Below, piece by piece: positions 13,877-26,700 of a stretch of DNA of 64,000 nucleotides. The DNA comes from Sipunculus nudus. Taxonomy: Eukaryota; Annelida; Sipuncula; Golfingiida; Sipunculidae. The stretch is taken from assembly GCA_026874595.1 (NCBI GenBank), contig CM049306.1, positions 94,911,642 to 94,975,641 on the forward strand, given 5' to 3'. A program made the position numbers and the translations under genes. Position 1 is the stretch's first letter. Every line of letters starts with the position of its first letter. Under the pieces are notes generated by a model. The model ran no database searches. It saw nothing but the letters and a program-made list of their open reading frames with translations, and had not been told where the DNA came from.

Positions 13877-13919
<43 letters not shown>
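13877..13919. repeat. (AT)n microsatellite
   Basis: A pure TA dinucleotide run of ~43 bp in the WDR82-GLYCTK intergenic region or 5' UTR intron. Short 'ttattcatgtcacc' units flank it on both sides, so the microsatellite expanded inside a small local repeat. Confidence 0.9.
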
Positions 13920-13926
<7 letters not shown>

Positions 13927-14285
13927 GCATGTGTGCTACTGTACATTACCTTTTCACTTTTGTTCATGTCACCTTAATTATGTACAATTGCATGTATGCC
14001 ACACTGTGGTTTGAGAATTTAGAATACACTACAAATATAAGAAAAAAAGTATAGTTAATACTTTTTGTTGATGAAATAATGTTAAAGAGAAATGTTGAAA
14101 ATGCATGCTGTAAATCCTGATTTAGAACAAAAGATTTTCAAAATATTTTACTCCAAAATGACTTTATAGCTGTTAGAAATATGTGACAAGACCAAGCAAA
14201 ACTTATCAGTAATCTAATATTTATGTATTATATTAATCAAGAAAGTCACTTTAAGTTTGTGCATTTTCTTTCTGTTACAGACAAG

Positions 14286-17200
14286 ATGGCATGCTGTGTT
14301 CTAGGAGCTGGTCTTCGCTACACATCAACTTTTATGCCAAATGTAGCCTGTGTGCAATCACTTGTCAGTAGGGTGCAATATACCTGTGCCATATACCCAT
14401 ATGTCCAGACCAGTAGGAGCCTTGGCACACTCAGACATGCCCCATCAGAAGACGAGACCTCGGTGCTCAGGGAACATGCGCTCAGTCTTTATAATGCAGC
14501 GGTGAATGCAGTGTCCCCTCAACAGATGGTCCGCAAGGCAATGAGGGTAAGGATCATCGTAGTCTAGTAAAATAAATATACTGGAACAAAAGCAACACTG
14601 AGAAGTACTGAAATATGGAGCTTATTTTATACTCATGAACTCTGTAGCTATGAGCTGGCTTAAATTCTAGTTCTCCGGCACTACTTGATGTAACACCATA
14701 TACAGTAGTTGGCTTCATATGCATTCACATGGTTAAATATCCATGATTTTTACTTTTTCAGTGTTTCAGAAGTGTTTAAGCATCATGATATCACCATTCA
14801 ATAATCTGCACAGAGTATTTGAATATATATAACTACATATAGAGTTGTTATTTATGCATGCAAAATCTTTATAATGTTATGCATCTTCCTTTTGGCAAGG
14901 CTCGAAGAATTTTAAAATAGACTTCGCTTTATTAAGCTGGTGTTTATCAATGAATCATGAATAAGGTCAGTTTTAACTTTCAAAGAACTTGAGTACACTT
15001 CCTCAATGCAGCAGCTGAAACACATCCATTGCCATCTTTAGATCAAAATAGAGTTCGCTTTATTAAGCTGGTGTTTATCAATGAATCATGAATAAGGTCA
15101 GTTTTAACTTTCAAAGAACTTGAGTACACTTCCTTAATGCAGCAGCTGAAACACATCCATTGCCATCTTTAGATCAAAGGTTTGGCATTGCCAGAGGGCA
15201 ACAAAAACCTGACCAGTCAAATGAGGGCTTGTAATCCTATTCTGATTTTGGTGCCCATGCTCTTGTTCAGACAGCTTGTGAGCAGTTTGTCTATTGTGTA
15301 CTCTTTGCATTTGTGGACATTTTTACATCCCTTGAATTTGAATTGGCAGTTATTATTTTGGCCTGATCACTTGCAGGCTTGTTCATTATTCATGAAATAG
15401 ATACCATAGCAGTTTGATAAAGCAAGGTCTGTGAAAGCTTAGCTACCAATTTAAGCCTTGCTTTTAGATAAATGATTAGACAATGACCCAAGAAAACATA
15501 AGTGAAATGGAAATTCCTGTTCATTATTAGTACATAATATAAAAGGTCATATTATTTACAATATCAGTCTGAACTGATTTACAAGTTATTATTATTTATA
15601 GTATCAAACTTCAGTCTCTTGACTTTCAACACTACAGGTATGGACAATTAACATACTGAGATGTCAGTTGATATTGTAAAATACAGTATAAATGTTAACC
15701 TCTGTAGGTAAGGCATCATTTTCACAGAGGTTAAAAATTTTGAGACAATATAAGTATGCATTGCAGGGAATCTTTATTTAGCACAGCGGCTGTGTTGCAC
15801 ATATGTGAATGTAGAATAACTTTAACAGTGATGTAGACATTACCAGTTGGTGTTTTGGATGCTATGGCATGAAAGTTATTCATACCTCAGTGATAAATTC
15901 ATTAGGATCTATGCAAATGTGATTAAAACTGGTAAAAGTAAGTTCGTGATTTCTGATTTGAATAAGTTTAGGTCTGTCATCATCATGTATCTGAGTACTC
16001 TTTCAGTACTCCTACTGAGGTACATGCTGATAATATGACAAAACACAATATTTATTATAAAGCAAAGTGATATTTTTCCTAGTCTTAAGCCGGCGGCTCA
16101 CTTACCGATTTTATCGGCCGATTCATAGGATCGGCCGACTATGTACCGATTGGGGTACATTGTCGTGTAGTGTGACACCCCAAGCGACGCGATTTTGTTG
16201 GCGTCGGCGTAAAAAATTGCCGTCGCCAAGAGTCTGGCACTGTCAAAGAAAATCGGCTGATATTGTCGGGCGATTAGCGAAAACGTGTAGTTAGCCAATG
16301 TTTGCGACAAAGTCGGCCGATTTTGTTTATTTTGTATGTCAGAGTTCACTTTGTGTACGTTGTCACTATTAGTCATTATTAGTATATATTGTATAATGAC
16401 ATATTTCTGTATTTTAAAAAAGAAATAAAGACAGATTTTGGTAAAGATTCAATTTTCATGTATTCCTATAAGACGACCTGCAATTTATTAATTATTATAA
16501 AGGAATATCCATTTATATAATTACAATGTGCGAACATTTCTGTAAACATAAGACTGAACTAACTAGGTGTATGTTTGCAAACGCATATTTATTGCTGGGC
16601 TGTTTAGCAGTTCTTCCCATTGTGTGACGAGCTACTCTGAACAATTAACTCAAGCTTATGTAAGAGTTTCCTGGGAAAAAATAACACAATTTAATATTTA
16701 CATCTCAGGGATGGCAATAATCAACTGTATATCTGCTTGTTATCTCTAACCATCATTATAAGTTTCTTTCCTTAATATAGCTTTACTTTGTCCCATCACA
16801 GTATTTTGTCCTATCACAGCTTCTCCTTAAAGTTAGCAAAAACAAAGGTGCCAGAGAAGAAAGTGTATAAATAAAATAATAAGCCCAAAGTAAGAGAAGA
16901 TATGAATGAATAGCCAAAAACTTTTGAGTGATACAACATCCAGCCCATGCACCCAGCATACCTGATGTTTACAGGTAAGCCAATAGGCAAAAGCCTGAAC
17001 GGATCTCTGGTACACTTAATCTTTTTCACGGAGTTGGCGGCATTAGTGGCGATGCTTTATTTTAATACGTTTTAATATATTTTATCTGACAGATAACAGA
17101 GATTCGCCAGATATATAACTGATCATCACTTGCTATGGGAATTAATAATATAGATTAAAACCTAATCATATCTGCTGCTGTTGGTGTTTGTTGTGTGTAG

Positions 17201-20200
17201 CAGTCAAATGAAAAAAGTTTGAAAAGCGTTTTTGGTTTATACAGGACAGAAGAAAACATATCACTTCTTTGAATTTCTAGAAACAGGAAACCCTAGAAAT
17301 CACACAAACATGCAAGTAGAATGTCATTTTCTAAATTAGAGTTCGTGTCTGGTGAAATAGCCCTTCTAAATGCAGTATCATGATGGTGGATTTTCGGTTT
17401 TACCAAATCCTGCAGATCAGCCGCAGCATTCGTTTAAAGGGTTTAAGGCCAATCCTTTCGGACATTTTCCGGACCTGGGTACCTTTCTTAAGGTTTTGTT
17501 ATTAGTGCTCCTGGGTTTGACCCCACCCTTCTTTAATCCTGGACCCGCCCCTGAGATATGCGGAGAAAAACCATTAAATTGATGTAGGACGGTTCAACCT
17601 TCCTGTCTCAGTTCGCATACAAGTGTATTTTTTACATGCCACTAGTTCATCTCTTCTTCCAAGCCAAGGTTTAACCAACAGGTCACTCTTCTGCCACTGT
17701 ATTTTTTTCTTTGGACAAGCCACAAAGCGAACAAATATTTCCTTTAAGTTTTTCTCATAGAGAGCTCAGTATCAGATAGCTATAATGAGACAGACTCCTT
17801 TGCCGATAATCGGGAGGTGGGAACAAGCACCTCAGTAAATGTGAAACCGAAAATCGGCTAACTAAACCAAGCCGATTTTCAGCCAATTTTGAGAATATTT
17901 GCCCAAAAATCGCCCGACAATGTCGCTTGATAAAATCGGGTAGTGAGCACCAGGCTTTAGTATTTTAACACAAGGAACTTCTTCAACCTCGGATTCAGTA
18001 CATCTCTAAGAATTTAAATTCAGTAATCCGCTGATATTTAAGGAATTTCATGTAATTTTACATATGCTAAAATATTGTCATATTTGGCACTCAGAAATCA
18101 AGGCTGGTTTAATAATGCTAAAAATGATCACAATTTGTAGTCTTATAAGATTTCTGGATATTTATAATCAATTTTTTGACATGTCTTCACAGGAAAATTG
18201 TAATATTATACATAATGGAAGAGGAAAGGCATAAAGTTACTCTTGGTACACTTTAACAGAAATGTCTGTGACAGGATTCAAATTTGATAAAATTAATAAA
18301 ACTTAAAAAAAGTCTGTTACGGGGACACAAACCATGCAAAGAAGATGTTGTTCAAAGATGTTGTCATGGAATGTTGAACCTAACTAACAGATCTTATAAC
18401 TGAGATTTTTTTATCTAATGAAAATGTTTTGAAAAACGTCCCTGGACATTGAGATATTGCTGTCCTTGACTATAAATGCAATGTTCAACATGTCTCCCTT
18501 TGCTGTACATTGATTTCATTACACCTTCAGGGAAACGGCACATGGAGTGATGTTATAGTTCTCTATGACATCTTGACTTGTGGTCCAAAGATGGCCATAT
18601 ATTCATATATTAAACTTCCTCACAGTAAACAAATGTGCACAAACATATTAAAATGCTCCATAGGTTTTTAACCAGGTGATTTACCACAAAATTTAAACAC
18701 TGCCCACATATTAATCAAGTTCAATGAATTCTATGAAACTTTCTTCAGATATCTTAATTGTGGACACACAAAAACACACACAGAATCTACTGACTGCTTT
18801 GCCCAGGGTTAATGTCTGTCTCCTGCCATACCAGGTCATGTTGTGTGCTTGTTCATTGAATTTGTTTTCGTTTACAACTCCAGAATTTACAGTTATCTTT
18901 AACCTTGACATGAGGGTAAAGATTTTATCCATAGGCATATTATATATTCACAGGTGGTTGATAATACAACTTTACAAATTGGTGACATGGAATATGTTCT
19001 GAACAAGAATGTGCATATCGCTGCATTTGGAAAAGCAGTAACCGGAATGATCAGAGCAGCGGAACACATTCTTGGTGATCATGTGGTTGGAGGAGTAGCA
19101 AGTATTGCCTCAGGAATCCAGGAACAACTCAGGGCAGCAGGAAAACAGTAAGAGGCTCCTACTACCCCCACCTTGTTAATACAGTAGTTTTGCAAGGGTT
19201 CTATTTTCACAGTCTCACCATATTGAGAGTTACCTATACAGAGTATATTCATTGAATTAGTTCATACTTTTTGTTTTTATATTAATTCATACTAGCATAT
19301 TACCCATTCTTGCATTTGGACAGGTCTATGGGACTTCAGCCCGGTTGTAAGGTATAGGGTTTCCACAGAGCAAGTTGACATTGGCATGGATAACTTATAT
19401 GATTTATCAGTGAAGCTACACTATAAACACCTATGTTAATAAGGTGCTTTAGTCACAAAGGTTTTATTTTTGCAGTTATTTACCTTTTGTGAATATCACT
19501 TATTTTAAACTCATAATTTTATGTACCAGTACATCAAGTGAAGCACACTATACTCATCATGGTAACAGTGCATGAGGGATATCCATCATGAGGTCTTAGT
19601 CATGAATATAGCATGCATTTGTAATCTTAACAGGTAACCTCCATAATCTCAAAGCAGCCAACAATTTCCCACTACTTCTTTTAAAATGATATATGATATG
19701 ATGACGTGCAACCATTCTTAAACCAATATAACAACAACAGTCATTACAATTCCTGTTTGCTTTGCCAGAAGTCCAGTATTTCTGCTCTGACAAATACCTG
19801 TTAACAAATATTGTTATGATGAAAAGTTCCAAAAATACTTCAGGCTAATTTTCAGCTTTTTGTAGGGAAAATGCTTAAATGCCAAATAAGAGAACAATTA
19901 AATCTTAAAAATATCAGAGAAATTCTGCATGTTTTTGTGTTACTTATTAATGGAGTAAATGTGGTTTCTTTGCAGGAACCTCCTACCCCTTCCTGGTAGT
20001 CGCGTACAGCTGTTGGAGGGGGCAAGAAACAACATCCCTGATGAAGAGGCCTTCTATTCTGCTAGTCGTATATATGAACTGGCATCAAAACTGGGTCATG
20101 ATGACATACTTCTTACCCTGATCTCAGGTAACTAGGGGTCTCCCTAATTACAAAAATAAACACATAAGTTGAACAAGAGAGGATCAACACAGTAATTCAA

Positions 20201-23200
20201 AACACCAATGTTTAACAGAGCTGTGTTTACCATTAACTTGAAAGTATGTCAGGGTTGCATAATATTGGAAATATAAGTCATGGAACCATCTGAAATAAAA
20301 AAAAAAATATTTTACTGAATTGACACTCCTGTTTTTTGCAGATAAAATTTTTCTTTGTGAATAAGCACTAAATCTTCCACAATTCTAATATTTGTAATTT
20401 TTCCTTGAGTACTACAAAGGATTTATAGAGACAAAAAAAATTTAAGCATATTTTTGTGCTTACTGAATATTAACAAATTTCAACAGGAATTGTTTGTTGT
20501 GGCCTCCTAATGCTAAGTATCAATAGATATAAAACTGTTGCCAGTATCAAATTTGAAAATTCACCACAATTTTTTCATGCAGGAACATTTAGACTGGTAA
20601 CTGCCTTGAAGTCTGACATGGAATTACTATATTTATTTACGGAAAGAATGTTATTGTCTTATGGAAATGTCACTGCATGTTCATTCTGAATTTATTTAGA
20701 TTTTTTTCACACTGAAATTAAACTTAATGTAAAGTACTTGAAAAGAAGATATCTTTTAACTTCCCATGATGAGATAAAAAACTTATTAATGAAATTCTTT
20801 GTCTCTATGATGTCAGTCCAAAAACAGCTGGTTGTTTGAACAGGTGGTGGGTCAGCCTTGCTGCCTTACCCAATGTCACCCATCACCATGGACGAAGTGG
20901 CCAGGGCAACCAAAGTGATGGCAGGCAGTGGTGCCACCATACAGGATCTAAATACGCTCCGCAAGAATATAGAGGTCTTGAAAGGAGGTGGACTAGCCAA
21001 GGCAGCTCACCCAGCAAAGGTTAGTGGTCTGGTGTCCAACATGATACTACTGTATTCAGTACTTGCTGTTAGTGTTAAAAAGTGTTAGAATATTAGAAGC
21101 AAAGCAGTCCTCCATCTATCACCAGGTTGTGTCTGGTTTGATGTAATGAATACTGATATACTGATATTGAATGACATGATTGACAGCCAGTCACTGATAC
21201 TATCTTATGTAATTGACATACAGTATTGTGTAACAGAGTCAGTATGCTTCTCTTGCAGGTGGTGTAACTGTACGCTCCCAAGGCAGCGGAAATCTTGCGC
21301 TTCTAAAGAAGCAACTGATTTTCATGCTGCCAGCTTTGACCATTTATGATATATTTAGACACCAGATGGCGGTTCATTGTCTGCTGAAAAAAAATGTGCA
21401 TATGATGTGACAAGCAGCCAACCAGATGCCAATAAACAATCACTCGACAGGCATCCTGGCTTCGCTCATAGCTGCGCTTCAAGCGCCGCTTAATGAATGT
21501 TTACGGTCGAACTTTCATTGCTTCCTCTGTATTCTCGTATCATCAACCGATTCGATTATGACATTATGACTGTGTTAGCGTAGCCATGTATCTGTTGTCT
21601 GCAGAACTGAAACCAGCTAGCGAGGTGTGCACGCAGCCTTTGTTGTTATGTTTCGTTTGATTACAGCTCACCAGCCGGGCATCCTACGTGCCCAGGGCCC
21701 TAAGCAAACCACGTCTGGGGTAATTCTCTCTGAGCCAGTGGCCTGTTTAGGCAGTTACAGGGGAGATAAGCTGTCACTCAAAACAAAATGAACATGATTG
21801 GCTCCGTGTATTCCTCGCTTGGCTGTATCTTCCAGCACAAGATCTTATCTGATTGGACAAAAAAACAGTGCTCCCCTCTGGTGTAGCAATTCAGGATATG
21901 AGGTCATAACAAACAGCGCTTACGATATAGGTTATAGGCCTATAGTTAAAGTGCTGTGTAAAGAGCGTAGTGTCATTGATACTGTCTGATGTGATTGACA
22001 TACAGTATTGTGTGACAGAGTTAGTATTACTCTCTTGCAGGTGGTGTCACTGATACTGTCTGACATGATTGACAGGAAGTATTGGTTTTCCATGTGTTTT
22101 ATTATTGATATTATTGGTGGCCAGTATTTCTGTCTTGCAGATGGTACTCTGACACAGTATTGTGTGACAGAGTCAGTATTCTTCTCTTGCAGGTGGCATC
22201 ACTGATACTATCTGATGTGATTGACATACAGTATTGTGTGACAGAGTTAGAATTCTTCTCTTGCAGGTGGTGTCACTGGTACTACCTGATGTGATTGACA
22301 TACAGTATTGTGTGACAGAGACAGAATTCTTCTCTTGCAGGTGGTGTCACTGATACCATCTGATGTGAGTGACATACAGTATTGTGTGACAGAGTCAGTA
22401 TTCTTCTGTTGCAGGTGTTGTCACTGATACTATCTGATGTGACTGACATACAGTATTGTGTGATAGAGTCAGTAATGTTCTCTTGCAGGTGGTGTCATTG
22501 ATACTGGCTTACATGATTGACATTCAGTATTTCTATCTTACAGGTGGTGTCACTGATACTGTCTGATGTGATTGACATACAGTATTGTGTAACAGAGTAA
22601 GTATTCTTCTCTTGCAGGTGGTGTCACTGATAATATCTGATGTGATTGACAGACAATATTGTGTGGCAGAGTCAGTATTCTTCTCTTACAGGTGGTGTCA
22701 CTAATACTGTCTGACATGACTGACTTTCAGTATTTCTGTCTAACAGGTGGTGTCACTGATAATATCTCATTTGATTGACATATAGTATTGTGTGACAGAG
22801 TCAGTATTCTTCTCTTGCAGTTGGTGTCACTGATACTATCTGATGTGATTGACAGCCCGTTGGATATTATCGCCAGTGGTCCTACAGTCCCTGATCACAG
22901 TCATCCGCAGCACTGCCTGGATCTGATTGAACATTTTGGTGTCAGGAAACACATGCCGAGATCCATCCTCAGAATCCTGGAGGAAGCTGCACAAAAGGAT
23001 ACCCTGGCCAGTAGGAATGAGGACTTCAGTGGACACGTCCAGAACTTGATTGTTGGTAGTAACCAGATAGCTGTAGAAGCTGCATATGATCTTGCATCTG
23101 ATCTTGGTTATGAGCCTTATATCTTGTCATTATCGCTGGATGGGGTGGCTCAAGATGTAGGAGTAATGATGGCCAGACTGGCTATGTACATCACAAAGAC

Positions 23201-23732
23201 CATGCTTTGCAGTGCCCATCATGAAGGCAGTAAGACTTTGTGTCATCTAGAGATCAGTTTGATCGCTGCTGGGCTGGAAAAAGTGGTGATTAAAGAGATA
23301 GCACATCTGGCTAGCCAGGCAGCATTGAGGAATAAACCGGTGTGTATCCTGGCTGGCGGGGAAACTGTGGTGGACCTCAGAGGGACTGGCAAAGGAGGCC
23401 GCAACCAAGAAATGGCATTAAGTGCTGCCATTTACTGGGACACTTGTAGTGATCATAAAAAAAGTTTGTTGAATGGTTTTAATGTGCAGTTTCTCAGTGC
23501 AGGAACAGATGGACAAGATGGTCCAACGGAGGCTGCGGGAGCTTTGGCAAATCCACATCAACTCAAGGATGCTCGGAAATTTGGGTTAAATCCTCATCAA
23601 TACCTACAGAATAATGACTCGTACAACTTCTACAGGCAGCTGAATCATGGGAAAGATCACCTGACAGTGGGTATGACAGGAACAAATGTGATGGATGTGC
23701 AGGTGCTCCTTATTAAGCAGATGTTCAGCTAA
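14286..23732 (+). CDS. GLYCTK: Glycerate kinase GLYCTK (MOFRL / DUF4147 family)
   Basis: Five coding exons are 14286-14546, 18954-19147, 19976-20127, 20844-21019 and 22821-23732. They join in phase to 1695 nt, or 564 residues. The ATG follows an acceptor (ttctgttacag, ending about 14280), so a 5' non-coding exon lies upstream. Family blocks in order are AAFGKAVTGM (exon 2), LISGGGSALLP (exon 3/4 junction), GATIQDLNTLRKN with LKGGGLA (exon 4), then ILSDVIDSPLDIIASGPT, LAGGETVVDL, GKGGRNQEMALSAA, FLSAGTDGQDGPTEAAGA and GMTGTNVMDV (exon 5, the MOFRL region). Animal GLYCTK phosphorylates D-glycerate to 2-phosphoglycerate in serine and fructose breakdown. The N-terminal ~55 residues are poor in acidic residues and not conserved, which suggests a mitochondrial presequence. 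Length is close to the vertebrate enzyme (about 520 residues). Intron 4 is unusual because it contains tandem copies of the exon-5 acceptor region. Exon 5 begins with Leu (TTG), where most repeat copies have GTG (Val). Confidence 0.95.
14915..15178. repeat. 131-bp tandem duplication in GLYCTK intron 1
   Basis: Two nearly identical copies begin 'aaaatagacttcgc' (14915) and 'aaaatagagttcgc' (15046). Each ends with 'catctttagatcaaa'. The handful of differences suggests a recent event. Confidence 0.85.
16088..17957. mobile_element. hAT-like non-autonomous DNA transposon
   Basis: The left end (agccggcggctcac, then taccgattttatcgg) is mirrored by the inverted right end (aagcctggtgctcac, then tacccgattttatc when read on the minus strand). 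Flanks give an imperfect 8-bp duplication, TAGTCTTA (16080-16087) and TAGTATTT (17958-17965), the size expected of hAT. Both ends carry dense repeated ATCGGC/GCCGAT motifs as subterminal repeats. No transposase is encoded; the central part is anonymous and includes a family 'ggacccgcccctg' copy. It lies in GLYCTK intron 1. Confidence 0.6.
17440..17560 (+). repeat. Dispersed repeat ending in 'ggacccgcccctg'
   Basis: The end 'gggtttgacccc..taatcctggacccgcccctg' aligns with 44755-44872. It is located within the hAT-like element. Confidence 0.45.
19148..20843 (+). other. GLYCTK introns 2 and 3 (no further feature)
   Basis: Introns 19148-19975 and 20128-20843 flank exon 3 (19976-20127). They are AT-rich and I see no ORF, repeat array or RNA gene in them. 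Confidence 0.7.
21170..22856 (+). repeat. 74-bp minisatellite built from the GLYCTK exon-5 splice acceptor region
   Basis: About a dozen copies of a unit of ~74 bp (acceptors at about 22190, 22264, 22338 and so on) precede exon 5. Each unit contains the end of the intron (gtattgtgtgacagagtcag, then tattcttctcttgcag) and the first ~36 nt of exon 5 (gtggtgtcactgatactatc, then tgatgtgattgaca). The real exon 5 begins with the last unit. Some units have ttacag or ctaacag in place of ttgcag, but most keep an intact AG and pyrimidine tract. The array is interrupted by the element at 21271-21969. Confidence 0.92.
21271..21969. mobile_element. 699-bp insertion with short TIRs inside the GLYCTK minisatellite
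   Basis: The insert starts TACGCTC and ends GAGCGTA, a 7-bp perfect terminal inverted repeat. It is flanked by gtgtaactg (21262-21270) and gtgtcattg (21970-21978). Each differs by one base from the minisatellite consensus gtgtcactg, so they form a 9-bp target-site duplication. The interior is anonymous and non-coding, and more GC-rich than its flanks. A 9-bp duplication suggests a MULE- or Merlin-like non-autonomous element, but the family is not identified. Confidence 0.65.
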
Positions 23733-26700
23733 CCATGTTGTGGATTCCCTTTTCCTTATATTGGTGCTATGTCATTTTGGAGTGCTAAAAGACAATATTA
23801 ATACTGTTTGGATCTTAAAAGGGTTCTTGGCCGTTATTGTTGGAAAATCTATTTTTTTAGATAGACGGAAAATTACATTATATCAGTCCGTTTGTGCCAA
23901 AGAAACCTATAATAGTTAAAATTAATTTGAACTTAGTGAATATTTTTGCCAGATAAGGGTGTTTTGAGGCTATTAGACCATACATGATAATTATTACAAT
24001 TTGTAGTACTATAAATTGAACCTATCAATGGGCATTCTAACAATATCAGTTAAATGACCTGGGGGGGGGGGGGGGGGGAGTTTGTTCACAACTTGTTACT
24101 CCAGTTTCTTATCTCATAATGGTCTAGAAATAATTTATCCTTGTCAAAATTGTTTTCATCAGTATTATCTTGACATGCTTGTTTTTTATATAGATGAATG
24201 TGTTTTATGACAGGTAATATTGTAAATTTCATGAATTCTGTATGAATGTTCACATCTAGTCATTTGAATAATTACAGCATGTGGTAAGGTCTTAACAGTT
24301 AATTTATTCAGAAAAAAAATGGTCTAAGTCATTCCAATGGGAGTTCATCTATCATTGCTTTTTAGCTTTATAAAGTTGAGTTTTAAATACAAGGGTTTAT
24401 TCTCATTCTTCTACTGTGCTTGGTGTTGGATATTACATAACACAAGAGACTGGAGTGATGGATACAGGTAAAGGGATTTGCTTTTTTTATTTTCTTTTAA
24501 TGCAGTTGTACCAAGGTTAACCATTTTGTCATGATGTTTATACAAGAAAAATGTTTTTACTCATTGTATATCCTAGATGTCCAGGTCTGGGGATATCTCA
24601 ATGCAGATGCAATATAGTTTAAGCTAAATGTAATCAATAATTTATACTTAAGTATTGGTAGAATGGATTGAATTTTATCTCAGGGTTTTAACAGGACTGA
24701 TTTGCACTAATCCTTTGTTAATGAATAATTTAATGTACAGGCATTTTACAGTGTCATTGAAATGGGCAGGCAACCTGTAGTTTCAGTAACGGACATCATT
24801 AAACGGTGCAAGGTGAACTCATTTTGGCTTGTACTTTGTGTAATATTTAATCAAATTGCTTAACTTTTCATAGTCAGAAATCACTGTACATTAATTAATC
24901 TACTAAATTTTAATGTATTCTTTTGTAATTGTTTTTATATGGTAATCTATTGTCATTCTATGAATTATGATTACCCGGTAGTTCAAGTTTACACTTATAC
25001 AGCCATACTGGCATTTAAAGGATTGTACTTTTGAGAGGGCAATTAAATGTAATTCTGTGAATTATGGGTAGCTCACATTAATAACTATAATAACCTTTGA
25101 AAGGTCCTTGAATATTAATTTTACAATTTAATTGAGCAGTTGTGTTTCTTGTATGCAATTTTAATGTTTGGAAATAAAATGATTATGTATAAGTTTGTAG
25201 TTTGTCAAACTTTCACTCTCTACAACCAGTGCTCTAGTTAATACGCATGATCTCAAGATCATGGTTTATATTGCTGGTTAAGTTGGGCTTGCTGTCACAG
25301 GGGTGCCTACTATATAAAAATCCATCAAACCATGCAGTTGCACTTGAAATTTCTATAGAGACCTATTCACCTTTAAATCATGTTGAATAAACACAAAAAA
25401 ATAGCCTTTCCATTTTGAAACAAATTGTTACCAGCCAAAATATTGCCCTGAATATTTTTTGTTAACTCCTGTACACAAGGCGAGATCACAGGAGTCAACA
25501 TAAACTCAGCACCTCGGACTGAGCCACAGCACCTGTCAATCATGAGTTGACTTGGCCCCCAAAAATGTAATACATGTTTCCACTGGCTGAAACATCGCAT
25601 GACTCTGGCCTGGGACCTGATGCACATCCTGTGCTACCAGTGTCATTTCTGCTGAGGCCACTGGACCTATCCTACAAACCTGTTGGGACAGATTCTACAA
25701 TGAATTTTCATTCAGCCCATGAAGCGTTATTTCCACCCAGCAGAGATCGATAAGAAGACATGAGGGTCCATGTATGGAGTACTCAGGACAACCATTTGTT
25801 TGAGATCTATTGCGCATGCGCAAAATTGGACCTCCAAATTGGATTTTGTTATTGTAAAACAGACACATTTACTTACATGCAAAGCCAAAACCACTCAAAG
25901 AGAGATTTTGATATTGTGCTGGGATGGATTTGCCTGGAAACCTTTGAATTACGCAAAAATCAGAAAGTGTGAAAGAATAGCCAAATTATTGCTCCTGATG
26001 ATGTTCCTTTTAAGTCTCCAGTGACTTCTTCTCTAACCTCTTTATTCAGTTGCTTTTCTTCAGGGTAGCTGGACCTATAACTACCAGTATGAATTTTATG
26101 TTCATCTCCATCTTGCACTTGTGTTCAGGCTTTTTGCAAAACAGGAGTAACAAATTTGCTCAATTCTGTGACTACCAGAGTTTACAAAATACATGGCACA
26201 TTTAAATTTACTTGTGTTCTAGAACATGTGAAGCCCTATTAAAAGATCTCCAATGTGTTGATGTACAAAGGAAGGTGACATTTACAGCATTCCTTGACAC
26301 CAAATTTCCTAGATATTTCCTAAGATGAGTTTTAAAGTTCCAGAGTTTTAAATTTCCAGATTCAGTATATGGAAATATTTTCACAATAAAAGCCACATTC
26401 ACCAATCATCTGTGCGTTCTTTGTTTGAACATATAACGAAAGAGAACATATTGTGGAATTTATCTTGAGAGCAATTCATAGTAACCAACTTTCCTCTTTT
26501 TTTAGGGATTATCATTTTCTAGGTTTTCCCTGATTTTCTTCGATGGCTAGAAACTCTAATTTTGGTATGTTTCAATAAAAATGTCAAATGATAAGGGAAA
26601 AGCATAATAAATAACAGATTTATTTTGCTAAACGAGTAAAAGCACTACGTAAAAAAGGAAATTGTACGATTTTATCTCCTTGAAAGAATTTTCCGAGCGG

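Noticed and set aside
13780-14054. ORFs with Tyr-Ile repeats
   Set aside because: They are translations of the (AT)n microsatellite, not genes. The same applies to ORFs at 39024-39237.
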